From: Armatimonadota bacterium
GTDB taxonomy: Bacteria > Armatimonadota > HRBIN16
Reading direction: 5' to 3'
NCBI GenBank assembly: GCA_026003175.1
Contig: BPGT01000001.1
Coordinates: forward strand, 434,001-498,000
DNA: 64,000 nucleotides
Each line of letters starts with the position of its first letter. The stretch's first letter is position 1. This document shows positions 1 through 8,734 of this stretch, piece after piece. The position numbers and the translations under genes are program-made. The notes below the pieces were generated by a model. The model was given only the letters and a program-made list of their open reading frames with translations. It was not told the origin of the DNA and did no database searches.

Positions 1-1
1 G

Positions 2-454
2 TTGTTCGACTGTCCCAGCTATTCGGGCACGACCTACGTCGCTTCGTATGCCCTATGGGTCTGCGGGGACCCGGACAGGAAGCGCATCGTGCCGTTCGTG
101 GAGTACGGCATCAATGAGCTTATTCTTGGCAGTAGCACCGGCGTATCTCTGGCGGCAATTCAGTCACCTGCAAACATTGGCATCATTGCCGACAACAACT
201 ATATCTTCAGCTGGCGCAACTGCTTGTTGGGCCCGCTAGACAGCCAGCCCCGTTTCTACTGGCCGGAAGGACGCGGCGGCTGGGAGTTCTATCAGGGCAA
301 CCCACGCCACCAGGGCGGCATGAACTTCGTGTACGCTGATGGGCACTCGAAATGGGCACGGTCCGCCAACAATCCCAATCCGAAGCCGGACCGTCCATAC
401 GAGTGGGGATACTATCCGGTGCTGATGTCAGACGATACCTGCACACCTCCGTAA
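2..454 (+). CDS. Pseudopilin-like protein with H-x9-DG motif (C-terminal part)
   Basis: Only the C-terminal 150 or so residues are inside the window; the reading frame is open to the left edge, so the TTG at position 2 need not be the start. The tail contains RHQGGMNFVYADGHSKW, the H-x9-DG signature of the type II secretion-like pseudopilins (DUF1559-like) that are greatly expanded in Planctomycetes, Verrucomicrobia and Armatimonadota. In that family the protein has an N-terminal prepilin methylation helix and is exported; this part is missing here. The small membrane-anchored protein that follows, after a 19-nt gap, may belong to the same transcript. Substrate or surface role is unknown. Confidence 0.75.
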   Translation: MFDCPSYSGTTYVASYALWVCGDPDRKRIVPFVEYGINELILGSSTGVSLAAIQSPANIGIIADNNYIFSWRNCLLGPLDSQPRFYWPEGRGGWEFYQGNPRHQGGMNFVYADGHSKWARSANNPNPKPDRPYEWGYYPVLMSDDTCTPP

Positions 455-473
455 GGCGGGTGGGGTGAACACC

Positions 474-665
474 ATGAACAAAAACATATCGGCTCCGCTG
501 GCGATTGCCATCATCGTGGTGGTGCTGCTCGTGGTCGGTTTCTTCCTCTACCGGGGGATGACCGGCGGGGTACAGGGCAACGGTCGCGAAGGTGAAGTAC
601 AGGCGGCTCCGCCGGTCCCCGGTGGAGGAGCACCACCCAACATGGCAGCGCCGGGAACGCGGTAG
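474..665 (+). CDS. Small single-pass membrane protein
   Basis: A 63-residue protein with one hydrophobic segment at about residues 8-26 (LAIAIIVVVLLVVGFFLYR) followed by a Gly/Pro/Ala-rich tail, which should lie outside the membrane on one side. The ATG at 474 was preferred over the in-frame GTG at 465 because the purine-rich GGGTGGGGTG stretch then lies at ribosome-binding distance. It follows the pseudopilin gene by 19 nt, so co-transcription is likely. No family is recognised, and low-complexity tails of this kind carry little functional information. Confidence 0.6.
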   Translation: MNKNISAPLAIAIIVVVLLVVGFFLYRGMTGGVQGNGREGEVQAAPPVPGGGAPPNMAAPGTR

Positions 666-716
666 GGGCAACGACACACCCCGGGGAGAGGAGGACCACC
701 TCTCTCCGGGTTTATC

Positions 717-1016
717 TTATCCGCGCAGGATAATGTAGCCGATGATGCCCATCCATACGATGGCAAACAGAGCAGCGAACACCAGCACTACTACACCGAT
801 AATCCCCAGAATGTATCCTGCTTCCGCCATGCCGCGCCCCGATTCGGGAGACTCGCCTCGCTCGATAGCCTGACGCTCCGCCTTACCCAATATCCATGCC
901 GGTATAGCGAACAATCCCATAGACACCAGCCCCAGTATCCCGAACACCAGCGCGAGAATGGCACGCGAACCGGGATACTCCCCTGTACGCATGGGTTTGG
1001 GTGGTTGCACAGACAT
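717..1016 (-). CDS. DUF4190-type small membrane protein
   Basis: 99 residues with a short proline-rich N-terminus (SVQPPKPMRTGEYPGSR), then two hydrophobic segments at about residues 18-42 and 66-97, separated by a charged loop (GKAERQAIERGESPESGRG). The ALVFGILGLVSMGLFAIPAWILG and GYILGIIGVV segments are typical of DUF4190 proteins, which have no known biochemical role. The ATG at 1016 has AGGAGG about 11 nt upstream. It converges with the preceding small membrane protein and stands alone on its strand. Confidence 0.75.
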   Translation of the reverse strand: MSVQPPKPMRTGEYPGSRAILALVFGILGLVSMGLFAIPAWILGKAERQAIERGESPESGRGMAEAGYILGIIGVVVLVFAALFAIVWMGIIGYIILRG

Positions 1017-1097
1017 TGCGTGTCGTACCTCCTGCGATTACTCATTTAATGAGACATATTACAAGCATCAGAGGTTGCCAGCAATGCCGGCAGTCCG

Positions 1098-1188
1098 TTA
1101 AGCTTCAACCTTCTGGAGGGACACGCTCCGTTGTTGACCGCGATACTGAAGGTGCGACAGACCAGCCAGAAGCCGAGTTGAAGCTTAA
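1098..1188. repeat. Long-loop inverted repeat at the 3' end of the dehydratase gene
   Basis: The 12-nt arm TTAAGCTTCAAC (1098-1109) is exactly complementary to GTTGAAGCTTAA (1177-1188), with 67 nt between them. The right arm overlaps the stop codon of the neighbouring minus-strand gene. It could fold in the 3' part of that transcript. There is no T-run, so it is not a typical intrinsic terminator. Confidence 0.5.
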
Positions 1189-2372
1189 TATCGGTGCATC
1201 GTGCCGTCTTCGCGACGCACGATGGGCATGAACGCTCGCTGATAAGGGTATCTCGCCGCCAGATGCTCGTTAATGTCCAGCCCGATGCCGGGGCGTTCTG
1301 GCGGATAGGCATAACCATCCCGGAACTCGCATGCACCTGGCATGACTTCATACGCCGGCTCGGGGAACGTCACCCACTCCTGCACACCGAAATTAGGTAT
1401 CACCATGTCCAGATGCACTGCTGCTGCCTGCGCAATCGGTCCCAGGTCCGCCGCCCCATGAAACGCCATCTGCACGCCATATGTCTCGGCAACGGCGGCG
1501 ATTTTGCGCATTTCAGTAATTCCGCCCACGTGCATAGGCGCGCAGCGCAGATAGTCTATCCACCGGTTCTGCAGCAGAGGCAGGGCGTCATAACGGTTGT
1601 GCACAATCTCGCCCATCGCCAGAGGTGTGGTGGATGCTTGCCTCACCAGCGCGAAGCTGGGTATCTGTTCTGGAGGTAGTACATCCTCCAAGAAGAACAA
1701 GCGGTATGGTTCCAGCTGCTTCGCCAGCCACGCCGCCTGAATGGGGGTCAGTTGCTCGTGCACGTCGTGGCATAGCTCCACTGCATCGCCCAGCTGCCTG
1801 CGCAGATACTCGAACAGCTTCACGTGTTCCAACATGTAGGGTGTAGGATCAAAATACTGTGCCGGCGGGATGCCCGGGCGAGGCGGTGGCTCGGTGCGCA
1901 CCATCCCCGACCCCCCGTACCCGCCAATCTGAGCGCGGATGACCCGGTATCCCTTCGCCTGCAGTTGGCGCACGCTTTCCTCTACCTCCTGCGGTGTGCG
2001 TCCTCCAGCGTGCCCGTAGCACAGCACCTTATCTCGAGCTGCGCCACCCAGCAGCTGATAAACCGGCATGTTCGCCAGTTTGCCCTTGATGTCCCACAGC
2101 GCGATGTCTATCGCGCCGATCGCCGCTGCATAAACAGGACCACCGCGCCAGTAGGTATGATGGTACAGGAAGTACCAGATGTCCTCGATGCGCTGCGGGT
2201 CCATGCCGACGAGCAGGTGGGAACAGTGCTCAATTGCCGCAGCCACTGCCAGCTCGCTTCCGTTGAGTGTACCGTCGCCTACGCCATACACGCCCTCATC
2301 GGTTATCACCTTCACCAGCACATAGTTGCGGCCGGGGCAAGTAAGGATGACACGCACTTCGGCGATTTTCAT
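1185..2372 (-). CDS. Enolase-superfamily sugar-acid dehydratase (mannonate dehydratase/RspA-like)
   Basis: 395 residues matching the mandelate racemase/muconate lactonizing enzyme fold: an N-terminal capping domain (residues 1-120, MKIAEVRVILTCPG) and a C-terminal barrel. The pattern YHHTYWRGGPV followed by AIDIALWDIKGK is characteristic of the ManD/RspA group, which dehydrates C6 sugar acids such as D-mannonate or D-gluconate to 2-keto-3-deoxy acids in the cytoplasm using Mg2+. The ELCHDVHEQL segment supplies metal-ligand and acid/base candidates. Its ATG overlaps the stop of the upstream epimerase as ATGA, so the two are translationally coupled. Low-activity and inactive members exist, so exact substrate is open. 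Confidence 0.85.
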   Translation of the reverse strand: MKIAEVRVILTCPGRNYVLVKVITDEGVYGVGDGTLNGSELAVAAAIEHCSHLLVGMDPQRIEDIWYFLYHHTYWRGGPVYAAAIGAIDIALWDIKGKLANMPVYQLLGGAARDKVLCYGHAGGRTPQEVEESVRQLQAKGYRVIRAQIGGYGGSGMVRTEPPPRPGIPPAQYFDPTPYMLEHVKLFEYLRRQLGDAVELCHDVHEQLTPIQAAWLAKQLEPYRLFFLEDVLPPEQIPSFALVRQASTTPLAMGEIVHNRYDALPLLQNRWIDYLRCAPMHVGGITEMRKIAAVAETYGVQMAFHGAADLGPIAQAAAVHLDMVIPNFGVQEWVTFPEPAYEVMPGACEFRDGYAYPPERPGIGLDINEHLAARYPYQRAFMPIVRREDGTMHRY

Positions 2373-3259
2373 GGTGTGTCTCCTTTCAACCTTTCTTCAG
2401 GCAGCAGATAGTGTGCCTGCCAGCCCAGCTCACGTTCTATTTTCGTGGTGCTGTATAGTGCCTGCCTGCCTTCGATTCTTTCCGCCAGGGGTAACCACTG
2501 AGGCAGAAAACGGGCAACGAGGTCTCGTGTGGCTTCGGGACGATTTGTGAGCGGCGCTACCACGTAGTAGATAGCAAAATCGGGAGCGTCTTCTGTCTCT
2601 AGCGACAGCCGAAACGCCTCTGCTGCATCCACTGAGTGGACATAGTGCCACGTGCTGACGAGATACCCTTCGTGGTTCGGGTGCTTCAACTGCTCCAGCG
2701 GGCGGGGGCGATAGTGCTCGAACCAGTCGGGTCTCCAGATAGCGCACAGACGCAGGCAATGGGTACGGATACCGTATGCGCTGAAAAAAGCACGGGCGGT
2801 GACCTCGTTCACATACTTCGACACCGCGTAATTATCCTGCGGGTCAGCAGGCACGGTTTCATCGATAGGCAGCTTCTGCAAGGGGAACCCTTTTTCTGAG
2901 ATACGATAGGGTCCCAACCCCAGCGCATTGATACTGCTGGCGAAAGCCACCCGCTTTACGCCGTGCCACTGCGCCGCCTCGTACAGGTTCCATGTACCCA
3001 CCGTATTCGTGGCAAAAGTATGAGGTCCCGCACCTGCAATAGCTCCCAAATGCGCGATGGCGTCTACTCCTTCGGTGACGCGAAGGCAGTCCTCCTTATC
3101 GGTCAAATCGCCCAGCAGAAAGGGCAAGTCGCGGCGCACATCATTGCAGTCCTCTGGCAAGGGACGGCGGTCGGTTAGCACCAATTCATGCCCTTCGTAC
3201 AGAGACTGCGCCACATATTCTGCCAGATGTCCCGCTCCTCCGGTGATAAGAACTCGCAT
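2369..3259 (-). CDS. NAD(P)-dependent extended SDR epimerase/dehydratase
   Basis: 296 residues starting at MRVLITGGAGHLAEYVA, a Rossmann dinucleotide-binding motif, with LLGDLTD, DAIAHLGAIAG and the catalytic YAVSK (Tyr-x3-Lys) motif. The ATG at 3259 is chosen because GGAGGGAG lies just upstream; the frame stays open further upstream but that part reads as non-coding. It resembles sugar-nucleotide or uronate-type epimerases/dehydrogenases; substrate cannot be fixed from sequence. It is the first gene of a two-gene operon with the dehydratase (4-nt ATGA overlap), which suggests a role in processing a hexose or sugar acid. Confidence 0.85.
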   Translation of the reverse strand: MRVLITGGAGHLAEYVAQSLYEGHELVLTDRRPLPEDCNDVRRDLPFLLGDLTDKEDCLRVTEGVDAIAHLGAIAGAGPHTFATNTVGTWNLYEAAQWHGVKRVAFASSINALGLGPYRISEKGFPLQKLPIDETVPADPQDNYAVSKYVNEVTARAFFSAYGIRTHCLRLCAIWRPDWFEHYRPRPLEQLKHPNHEGYLVSTWHYVHSVDAAEAFRLSLETEDAPDFAIYYVVAPLTNRPEATRDLVARFLPQWLPLAERIEGRQALYSTTKIERELGWQAHYLLPEERLKGDTP

Positions 3260-3360
3260 AGCACATCTCCCTCCAGCGTACATCGGCAACATCTTCGCGA
3301 TAGGCTTCTCTGTTCCTGCTGCAGGAGAAACTTGCTGAGACAAGGAATCACAAAAGCGCG

Positions 3361-4269
3361 ATGGCAACTGCGAAAAGAGACTGGCTACCCTCCCGCTTTG
3401 CCCTGTTGTTGACCTGCGTGCCGGGCTTGGGCGAACGTCAAATGGCGCAGGTACTGCATCAGTGGGCACGTTCTCGGGTCTCTGTGGACGAGTTGCTGTC
3501 AACACCTGCGGAAAAGCTGCAAGGGGAGTGGGGGCTATCCGCACGGGTGGCGACTGCGCTGACAAAGCCTGACCACGCATGGTGGGAGCGTTTTGAACAA
3601 CTGGACGCTCTGGTGCGCCGGCATGGGATACAGGTGTTGACCACGCAACATCGGCTCTACCCGCTTGCGCTGGAAGCCTTCTGTGAGCAACCTCCGCCGG
3701 TGTTGTTTGCCCATGGGCAGATGGGACTACTACAGGAGGGCTGGCGGTTCGTGGTAGCGTGTTCACGCGGTGCACCCCATCTGGCTCTGGAAGCGGTAGA
3801 TGAAATCACCCAGCAAGCCATCCGCGAAGGTGGCGTCCCCGTCACCGGACACAACACCCCTCCCTATCAGCGTGTGGCTCTGGCAGCGATTCGGCAGGAA
3901 AAACCGTCCATCACGGTGCTGGACAGGGGATTGGTAGAGGCGCTGGGGGAAGGATTGAACCGCCCACTGTTTGCCACCGCGCGCCTGTATGAGCTGGAGT
4001 TCCGCACCGACCGTGATCTGGTGCTCTCGCCGTTTCCCCTACAGGCAGGTTGTTTGGGCTTACACAACCAGCGGCGCGATGAGCTGGTGTTCGCGCTGGC
4101 GGATGTGGTGTTCGCGGTGTGGATACGGGCTGGCGGGGTGATGGAACGGCTCTGCTTGCGAGCGAAAGAACTGGGCAAGCGTATCGAAGTGTGGAAAGCG
4201 CCCGACGGCACGTTATCGGAGGGGGTGAGGCGTCTCTTGCAGGCAACAACCACCGAGAACAAGGGATAG
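3361..4269 (+). CDS. Divergent DprA/Smf-like protein
   Basis: 302 residues. The N-terminus (ALLLTCVPGLGERQMAQVL) looks like the helix-hairpin-helix region of DprA. The middle (residues about 100-290) follows the DprA Rossmann order: PPPVLFAHG, then VACSR where DprA has GSR, SITVLDRG for the usual AVLG-G, FPLQAGCLGLHNQRRDELVFALADVVFAV for the FP..NR..AG-L..VVV region. The usual SGxARGID motif is replaced by VTGHNTPP. DprA loads RecA on incoming single-stranded DNA during transformation. This copy is degenerate at the key loop, and it lies next to a restriction-modification pair, so it may be a defence-associated paralogue rather than the housekeeping DprA. Confidence 0.7.
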   Translation: MATAKRDWLPSRFALLLTCVPGLGERQMAQVLHQWARSRVSVDELLSTPAEKLQGEWGLSARVATALTKPDHAWWERFEQLDALVRRHGIQVLTTQHRLYPLALEAFCEQPPPVLFAHGQMGLLQEGWRFVVACSRGAPHLALEAVDEITQQAIREGGVPVTGHNTPPYQRVALAAIRQEKPSITVLDRGLVEALGEGLNRPLFATARLYELEFRTDRDLVLSPFPLQAGCLGLHNQRRDELVFALADVVFAVWIRAGGVMERLCLRAKELGKRIEVWKAPDGTLSEGVRRLLQATTTENKG

Positions 4270-4388
4270 GAGTATAATATTGGGTGAAGAGGTACAGCAA
4301 GGTACCTGAAGATGTCCTGCAATAAGCACCGCCGAGAGCCGTAAAGAGCTGCTGGAAGCCGAAAGCATGATTCTTGCCATCGCACTGT

Positions 4389-4411
4389 GGAAGGCGAGGC
4401 TCCCGCCGAGC
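4389..4411. repeat. Short GC-rich palindromic repeat (REP-like), copy 1
   Basis: One copy of the element with core GGCGAGGCTCC-GCCGAGC found at least eight times in intergenic positions of this window. It can form an imperfect hairpin. It sits between the DprA-like gene and the methyltransferase gene. Confidence 0.6.
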
Positions 4412-4465
4412 TGTCGGTGTCCTCGGGAGGTGCGCCTGGACAGACTGTTAGCCACAGAGGAGTGA

Positions 4466-5362
4466 ATGAACACCATGTCCGCAAACGGTGAGCTGGAAAG
4501 GTTTATCAACCAGATTGTGGAAGGCGATTGTCGCGAACTGCTTCCACAGTTGCCGGATGAATGTGTAGACCTCATTGTCACCTCGCCTCCATACGCTGAC
4601 CAGCGCAAGCATATCTACGGCGGCGTCCATCCGGACGAATACGTCGAGTGGTTTTTGCCCATTTCCGCTGATCTCAAACGTGTGCTGAAGCCTACCGGCT
4701 CCTTCGTGCTAAACATCAAGGAGCGTGTGGTCAATGGGGAGAGACACACCTATGTCCTTGAACTCATTCTGAAGATGCGCGAACAGGGTTGGCTCTGGAC
4801 GGAAGAATATATCTGGCACAAGAAAAACACCTACCCAGGTAAATGGCCCAACCGTTTCCGCGATGCCTGGGAACGCTGCCTGCATTTCACCAAGCAGAAA
4901 CAGTTCAAGATGTTTCAAGAGGCAGTGATGGTGCCGATGGGCGACTGGCGTCATGCCCGCCTGCGCAATCTGAGTGAAAATGACCTGCGGCGTGACGTGT
5001 CACGGGTGGGCAGTGGTTTCGGCAAGAGAGTAGCCAACTGGATTGGCAGAGAGCTGGCTTACCCAACGAACGTACTGCACATGGCCACCGAATGTTACAA
5101 CCGCAACCACGCAGCCACTTTTCCTGTAGACCTGCCCGCCTGGTTTATCAAGCTATTCACTGAACCGGGCGACGTGGTATTAGACCCTTTCATGGGGTCA
5201 GGCACAACGGCTGTTGCCTGTGTTCGTCTGGGGCGTAAGTACATTGGCTTTGAGTGGAACCCGGAATACGTGCAGGTAGCCATCCAGAGGGTGGCGAAAG
5301 AATCGAGCCAGCCTAACCTGTACACTTTTGCCGAAGAGAGGGTGGAGTATGAACCCCGGTGA
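4466..5362 (+). CDS. N4-cytosine/N6-adenine DNA methyltransferase (beta class) of a type II R-M system
   Basis: 298 residues. Catalytic motif IV is TSPPY (about residues 34-38), and the AdoMet-binding motif DPFMGSGTTAVAC lies near the C-terminus (about residue 240). That order defines the beta class. TSPPY is more usual for N4-cytosine methylation, but adenine methylation is not excluded. GAGGAG precedes the ATG at 4466. The gene overlaps the following restriction endonuclease gene by 14 nt, so the pair is one transcriptional unit. It protects host sites from the partner enzyme. Confidence 0.9.
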   Translation: MNTMSANGELERFINQIVEGDCRELLPQLPDECVDLIVTSPPYADQRKHIYGGVHPDEYVEWFLPISADLKRVLKPTGSFVLNIKERVVNGERHTYVLELILKMREQGWLWTEEYIWHKKNTYPGKWPNRFRDAWERCLHFTKQKQFKMFQEAVMVPMGDWRHARLRNLSENDLRRDVSRVGSGFGKRVANWIGRELAYPTNVLHMATECYNRNHAATFPVDLPAWFIKLFTEPGDVVLDPFMGSGTTAVACVRLGRKYIGFEWNPEYVQVAIQRVAKESSQPNLYTFAEERVEYEPR

Positions 5363-6110
5363 ACTGGAGGAGCTGGTTAAGCAGGGATTGGAGCGATTTT
5401 ACGAACGGCGTATCGCGAACCTTTCTCGCCTTCAATTGTTTGACGTCCTCAGACGCAAAAACCCCTATCTATTGCGCGCCGTGGGCATCTCCTCCGCCTC
5501 CGAGCTTGTACAGGACCTGTTAAAACAGCATATTCTGGCTTCTGACGAAACCATCTTTGGAGATGCCTTTGTCGAACCGATCGCCCTGGCTGTGAGTGGA
5601 GGGAAAAAGTCCTCTGCAGAGGGACTGGACATCGAGGTAGAAGATGAATCAGCTTATAAGGCGATCTCTGTGAAGTCTGGCCCGAACATTTTTAACTCCA
5701 GTCAGGTGCGCAAGATGAACGAGCAGTTTGATTCATTGCGACGACGCCTGGACCAGTATCTGCGCCAGGCGAGAAAGCATTTCGTGCCCGTTTTAGGAGC
5801 AGCCTACGGTAAGAAAGACCTGCCTCCAAACAGAAGCCGCTTCTACCGTCACATCGCTGGACAAGCCTTTTGGGAAGAGTTGACCGGTGACCCCGACTTC
5901 TATCTCAAGCTGATTCGCCTCATGAAAGATTACCCCGAAGAGCACAGGAAAAGGTTTGAACTGGAATTAAACAAAGCAACGAACCGCTTCGTACGCGACC
6001 TGTTGAATGAATTCGCTGAAACGGATGGTACGTTGAATTGGGAGAAGTTGGTGGAGTACAACAGTGGAAAGCATCAGTGGAAACGAACGTATGGAGGCTC
6101 CAACCAATGA
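5349..6110 (+). CDS. PmeII-family type II restriction endonuclease
   Basis: 253 residues. The start ATG at 5349 lies inside the methyltransferase gene, preceded by GGTGGAG. The arrangement NPYLLRAVG, then FGDAFVEPIA, GLDIEVEDE and AISVKSGPNIFNSSQ resembles the PmeII family as I recall it. LDIEVEDE plus SVKSG is a plausible PD-(D/E)xK-like catalytic core (acidic residue, then V-x-K). Located directly after its cognate methyltransferase. Its stop codon overlaps the ATG of the downstream aldolase gene (ATGA), which is unusual because it couples a toxic nuclease to a metabolic gene. The recognition sequence cannot be read from the protein. Confidence 0.75.
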   Translation: MNPGELEELVKQGLERFYERRIANLSRLQLFDVLRRKNPYLLRAVGISSASELVQDLLKQHILASDETIFGDAFVEPIALAVSGGKKSSAEGLDIEVEDESAYKAISVKSGPNIFNSSQVRKMNEQFDSLRRRLDQYLRQARKHFVPVLGAAYGKKDLPPNRSRFYRHIAGQAFWEELTGDPDFYLKLIRLMKDYPEEHRKRFELELNKATNRFVRDLLNEFAETDGTLNWEKLVEYNSGKHQWKRTYGGSNQ

Positions 6111-6889
6111 CCATCCTGCAACAACTGGTGGAACTCTCGCACTGGCTGGGAGCGGAGCATCGCGAACTGGCGATACTGGGCGAAGGCAATACTTCCGCCC
6201 TGGCTGAGGACGATAGGTCCTTCTATGTGAAGGCAAGCGGCACCCGCTTGATGGATATCGATGAGGGCGGTTTCGTACGGGTAGACCTGCAGAAGACCCT
6301 GCACGCGCTGGAGCATGCTGAGGAGAACGACCAAGCCACCCGCGCTGCACTGGAAGCCAGCCGCGTAGACCCCCACGAGAAGAAGATGCCCTCGGTGGAA
6401 ACCTTCCTGCATGCTTACCTGCTGTCACTGCCAGGCATCCGATTCGTGGGGCATACGCATCCGGTGGCGGTCAACGCCCTGCTGTGTTCCATGCGAGCGG
6501 AGGAACTGATTGCCGGACGCCTCTTCCCGGACGAGATTGTGGTATGTGGCATTGCCCCACTATGGGTCCCGTACACCGACCCCGGCTTGCCTCTTGCTCG
6601 TGAACTGCGCCGACGGATGGAAGGCTATGTGCAGCAGTACGGCGTGTTACCCAAAGTAATCCTCATGCAGAATCACGGATTGATTGCGCCGGCGGAGACC
6701 CCGCAAAAAGTGATAGCCGCCACCGCCATGTACGTGAAAACCGCGAAGATACTTTTGGGTACAATGGCAGCAGGAGGACCCAACTTCCTCGCGCCTCATC
6801 ACGTGGAACGGATTTATACCCGTCCCGACGAGGCATACCGTCAGCAAATCATCGCACAGCTGCAAGCCGCACGCGAAGGTACAAAGTGA
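6107..6889 (+). CDS. Class II aldolase/adducin family protein
   Basis: 260 residues. ILGEGNTSALAEDD, the substrate/phosphate-binding SGT region (KASGTRLMDID), and the zinc-binding GHTHPVAVN followed later by QNHGLIA match the class II aldolase family (fuculose- and rhamnulose-1-phosphate aldolase relatives). These cleave C-C bonds using a His-coordinated metal in the cytoplasm. The ATG at 6107 is chosen from GGAGG about 9 nt upstream and from the ATGA overlap with the endonuclease gene. The dehydrogenase that follows 15 nt downstream and the divergent dehydratase/epimerase pair point to catabolism of a deoxy sugar or sugar acid. Confidence 0.85.
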   Translation: MTILQQLVELSHWLGAEHRELAILGEGNTSALAEDDRSFYVKASGTRLMDIDEGGFVRVDLQKTLHALEHAEENDQATRAALEASRVDPHEKKMPSVETFLHAYLLSLPGIRFVGHTHPVAVNALLCSMRAEELIAGRLFPDEIVVCGIAPLWVPYTDPGLPLARELRRRMEGYVQQYGVLPKVILMQNHGLIAPAETPQKVIAATAMYVKTAKILLGTMAAGGPNFLAPHHVERIYTRPDEAYRQQIIAQLQAAREGTK

Positions 6890-6904
6890 GAAGAGGTGAG
6901 CCCA

Positions 6905-8653
6905 ATGCATTCAGACAAACTGACCAGATACCGCAAGGCACAGCATCCTATCCCCCAGAAGATGCTTCGCTGGCATCTGTACGGAGCGGGGCTGGAGAAT
7001 CTCGGCAGGAACGCTCAGCCCGAGGAGGTTCCCGTGCCCGAACCCGGCGACGACGAATTGTTGGTGCGCATCGACGCACTGGGGCTTTGCTTTTCCGATA
7101 CGAAGGTGGTTTCGCTGGGTGAGAAACACCCCCGCCTCGTGGGACGCGACCTGCAAAAAGAGCCTGTTGTGCTGGGCCATGAGGTCTCCTGCACAGTGGT
7201 GAAAGTAGGTAAAAACCTGCAGGACCGATTCCACGTAGGGCAGCGGTTTATCGTGCAGGCAGACGTCTTCTACAAGGGCAAAAGTATCGCCTACGGCTAC
7301 GTACTGCCCGGCGCAATGACCCAGTACGGCATCATCGGCAAGGAGATTATCGAGGGAGACGAGGGGTGCTACTTGCTACCTCTGCGGGATGAGGACGGTT
7401 ATGTAGAAGCCGCGCTGGTAGAGCCGTGGGCGTGCGTGGTGGCGTCCTATTCCCAAAAACGTCGCCAGCACATCCGGCATGACGGCGTAGCGTTGCTCGT
7501 CATGGGCGAGCGCCTGCCGCACACCGACTTCACGCTGGGCGAGGCGGTAACGATTTCTCATCGCCCCCGGAAGTTGGTCGCCCTGAGCGCAGGTGGACAG
7601 GTGCGCGCGGAAATGGTCAGGCTAGTTGCCGATTCGGGCATGGAGGTGGTGGAGGACGAAGCCACGATAGACGCCGCACGTCGGCACGCTCCCGAAGGTG
7701 GCTACGAGGACATCCTGTGCATCGGCGAGCTGCCCCCAGAGGCGATAGAGGGCGTTGCCGACTTGTTGGCGAAAGGCGGCGTGCTGTGGGTGCTGCGCCG
7801 CGCCCCCTTCGAGCGTTGCCTGAGTCTGGACATCGGACGCATCCACTATGATAACTTGTGGGTAGTGGGTGCGTTTAGCGATAACCTTGCCGACGCGAAC
7901 GCCATCCCCCTGCGCAGTGAACTGCTGCCGGGCGGAACCTGCTGGATAGTGGGCGGAGGCGGACCGATGGGGCAGATGCATGTGCAACGCGCGGTGCAGC
8001 TACCTCAGCCGCCTGCGCTTCTTGTGGCGACAGACGTGGACGTGGTGCGCCTCGAAGCGGTGCGCGAGCGCTTCGCACCCACAGCTGAACGACGGGGCAT
8101 CCGATTCGTCACCCTCAACCCCAAAGAGTTCGAGCCGCAGGTGTTTCATCAAAAACTGCTGGAGCTGACCGAGGGCAAGGGTTTTACCGACATCGTGAAC
8201 ATGGTTCCGGTAGCGGAGGTGGTTGCCGACTCTGCCAAATTGCTCGCCGATGGCGGCGTGTACAACATTTTCGCGGGTGTGGCGCGTGGCGTCAAAGCCT
8301 GTCTGGACGTGAACGCCATTTGTGGGCGCGGCGTGCGATTCTTTGGCAGCAGCGGCTCCTCCCTGGCAGACATCCGCCTCACGCTGGAGCAGATGGAGAG
8401 CGGGCAACTGCAAACTCGCGCTTCGCTGGCAGCCATCGGCGGGATGAAGGCGGCGCACGAGGGCATTAAGGCGCTCATGGAAGCGCGCTTCCCTGGTAAG
8501 ACGGTCATCTTCCCGCAAATACCCGACCTTCCGTTAATGTCGCTGATGGAGATCAAGGAGAAGTTCCCCACCGTCTATGCCAAATTAGAAGGCGGTCGCT
8601 TCTGGACGAAGGAGGCGGAGGAGGAGCTGCTGAGGTTATTGCTGCCGGAGTGA
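6905..8653 (+). CDS. Medium-chain zinc-type dehydrogenase, L-sorbose-1-phosphate reductase-like
   Basis: 582 residues, longer than an ordinary 340-residue MDR alcohol dehydrogenase. The GroES-like half contains ALGLCFSDTKVV and VVLGHEVSCTVVKVG (GHE motif); a Rossmann half contains WIVGGGGPMGQMHVQRA. An additional middle segment (about residues 230-320) resembles a partial duplication of a nucleotide-binding fold. The size and order match the SorE-like group that reduces L-sorbose 1-phosphate. Start ATG 6905 is preferred over GTG 6896 because AAGAGGTGAG lies at the right distance. It is in an operon with the class II aldolase; the two may act in sequence on a phosphorylated ketose. Confidence 0.8.
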   Translation: MHSDKLTRYRKAQHPIPQKMLRWHLYGAGLENLGRNAQPEEVPVPEPGDDELLVRIDALGLCFSDTKVVSLGEKHPRLVGRDLQKEPVVLGHEVSCTVVKVGKNLQDRFHVGQRFIVQADVFYKGKSIAYGYVLPGAMTQYGIIGKEIIEGDEGCYLLPLRDEDGYVEAALVEPWACVVASYSQKRRQHIRHDGVALLVMGERLPHTDFTLGEAVTISHRPRKLVALSAGGQVRAEMVRLVADSGMEVVEDEATIDAARRHAPEGGYEDILCIGELPPEAIEGVADLLAKGGVLWVLRRAPFERCLSLDIGRIHYDNLWVVGAFSDNLADANAIPLRSELLPGGTCWIVGGGGPMGQMHVQRAVQLPQPPALLVATDVDVVRLEAVRERFAPTAERRGIRFVTLNPKEFEPQVFHQKLLELTEGKGFTDIVNMVPVAEVVADSAKLLADGGVYNIFAGVARGVKACLDVNAICGRGVRFFGSSGSSLADIRLTLEQMESGQLQTRASLAAIGGMKAAHEGIKALMEARFPGKTVIFPQIPDLPLMSLMEIKEKFPTVYAKLEGGRFWTKEAEEELLRLLLPE

Positions 8654-8734
8654 GAACACCTCCTCAGAAGAACAGAGGGGGTACTTCATAGTTCTATTCG
8701 GGCAAACAACTTTCAGCGATGCAAAGAACAATGC

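Noticed and set aside
4270-4300. TATAAT at 4273-4278 as promoter of the methyltransferase gene
   Set aside because: No acceptable -35 hexamer at the right distance.
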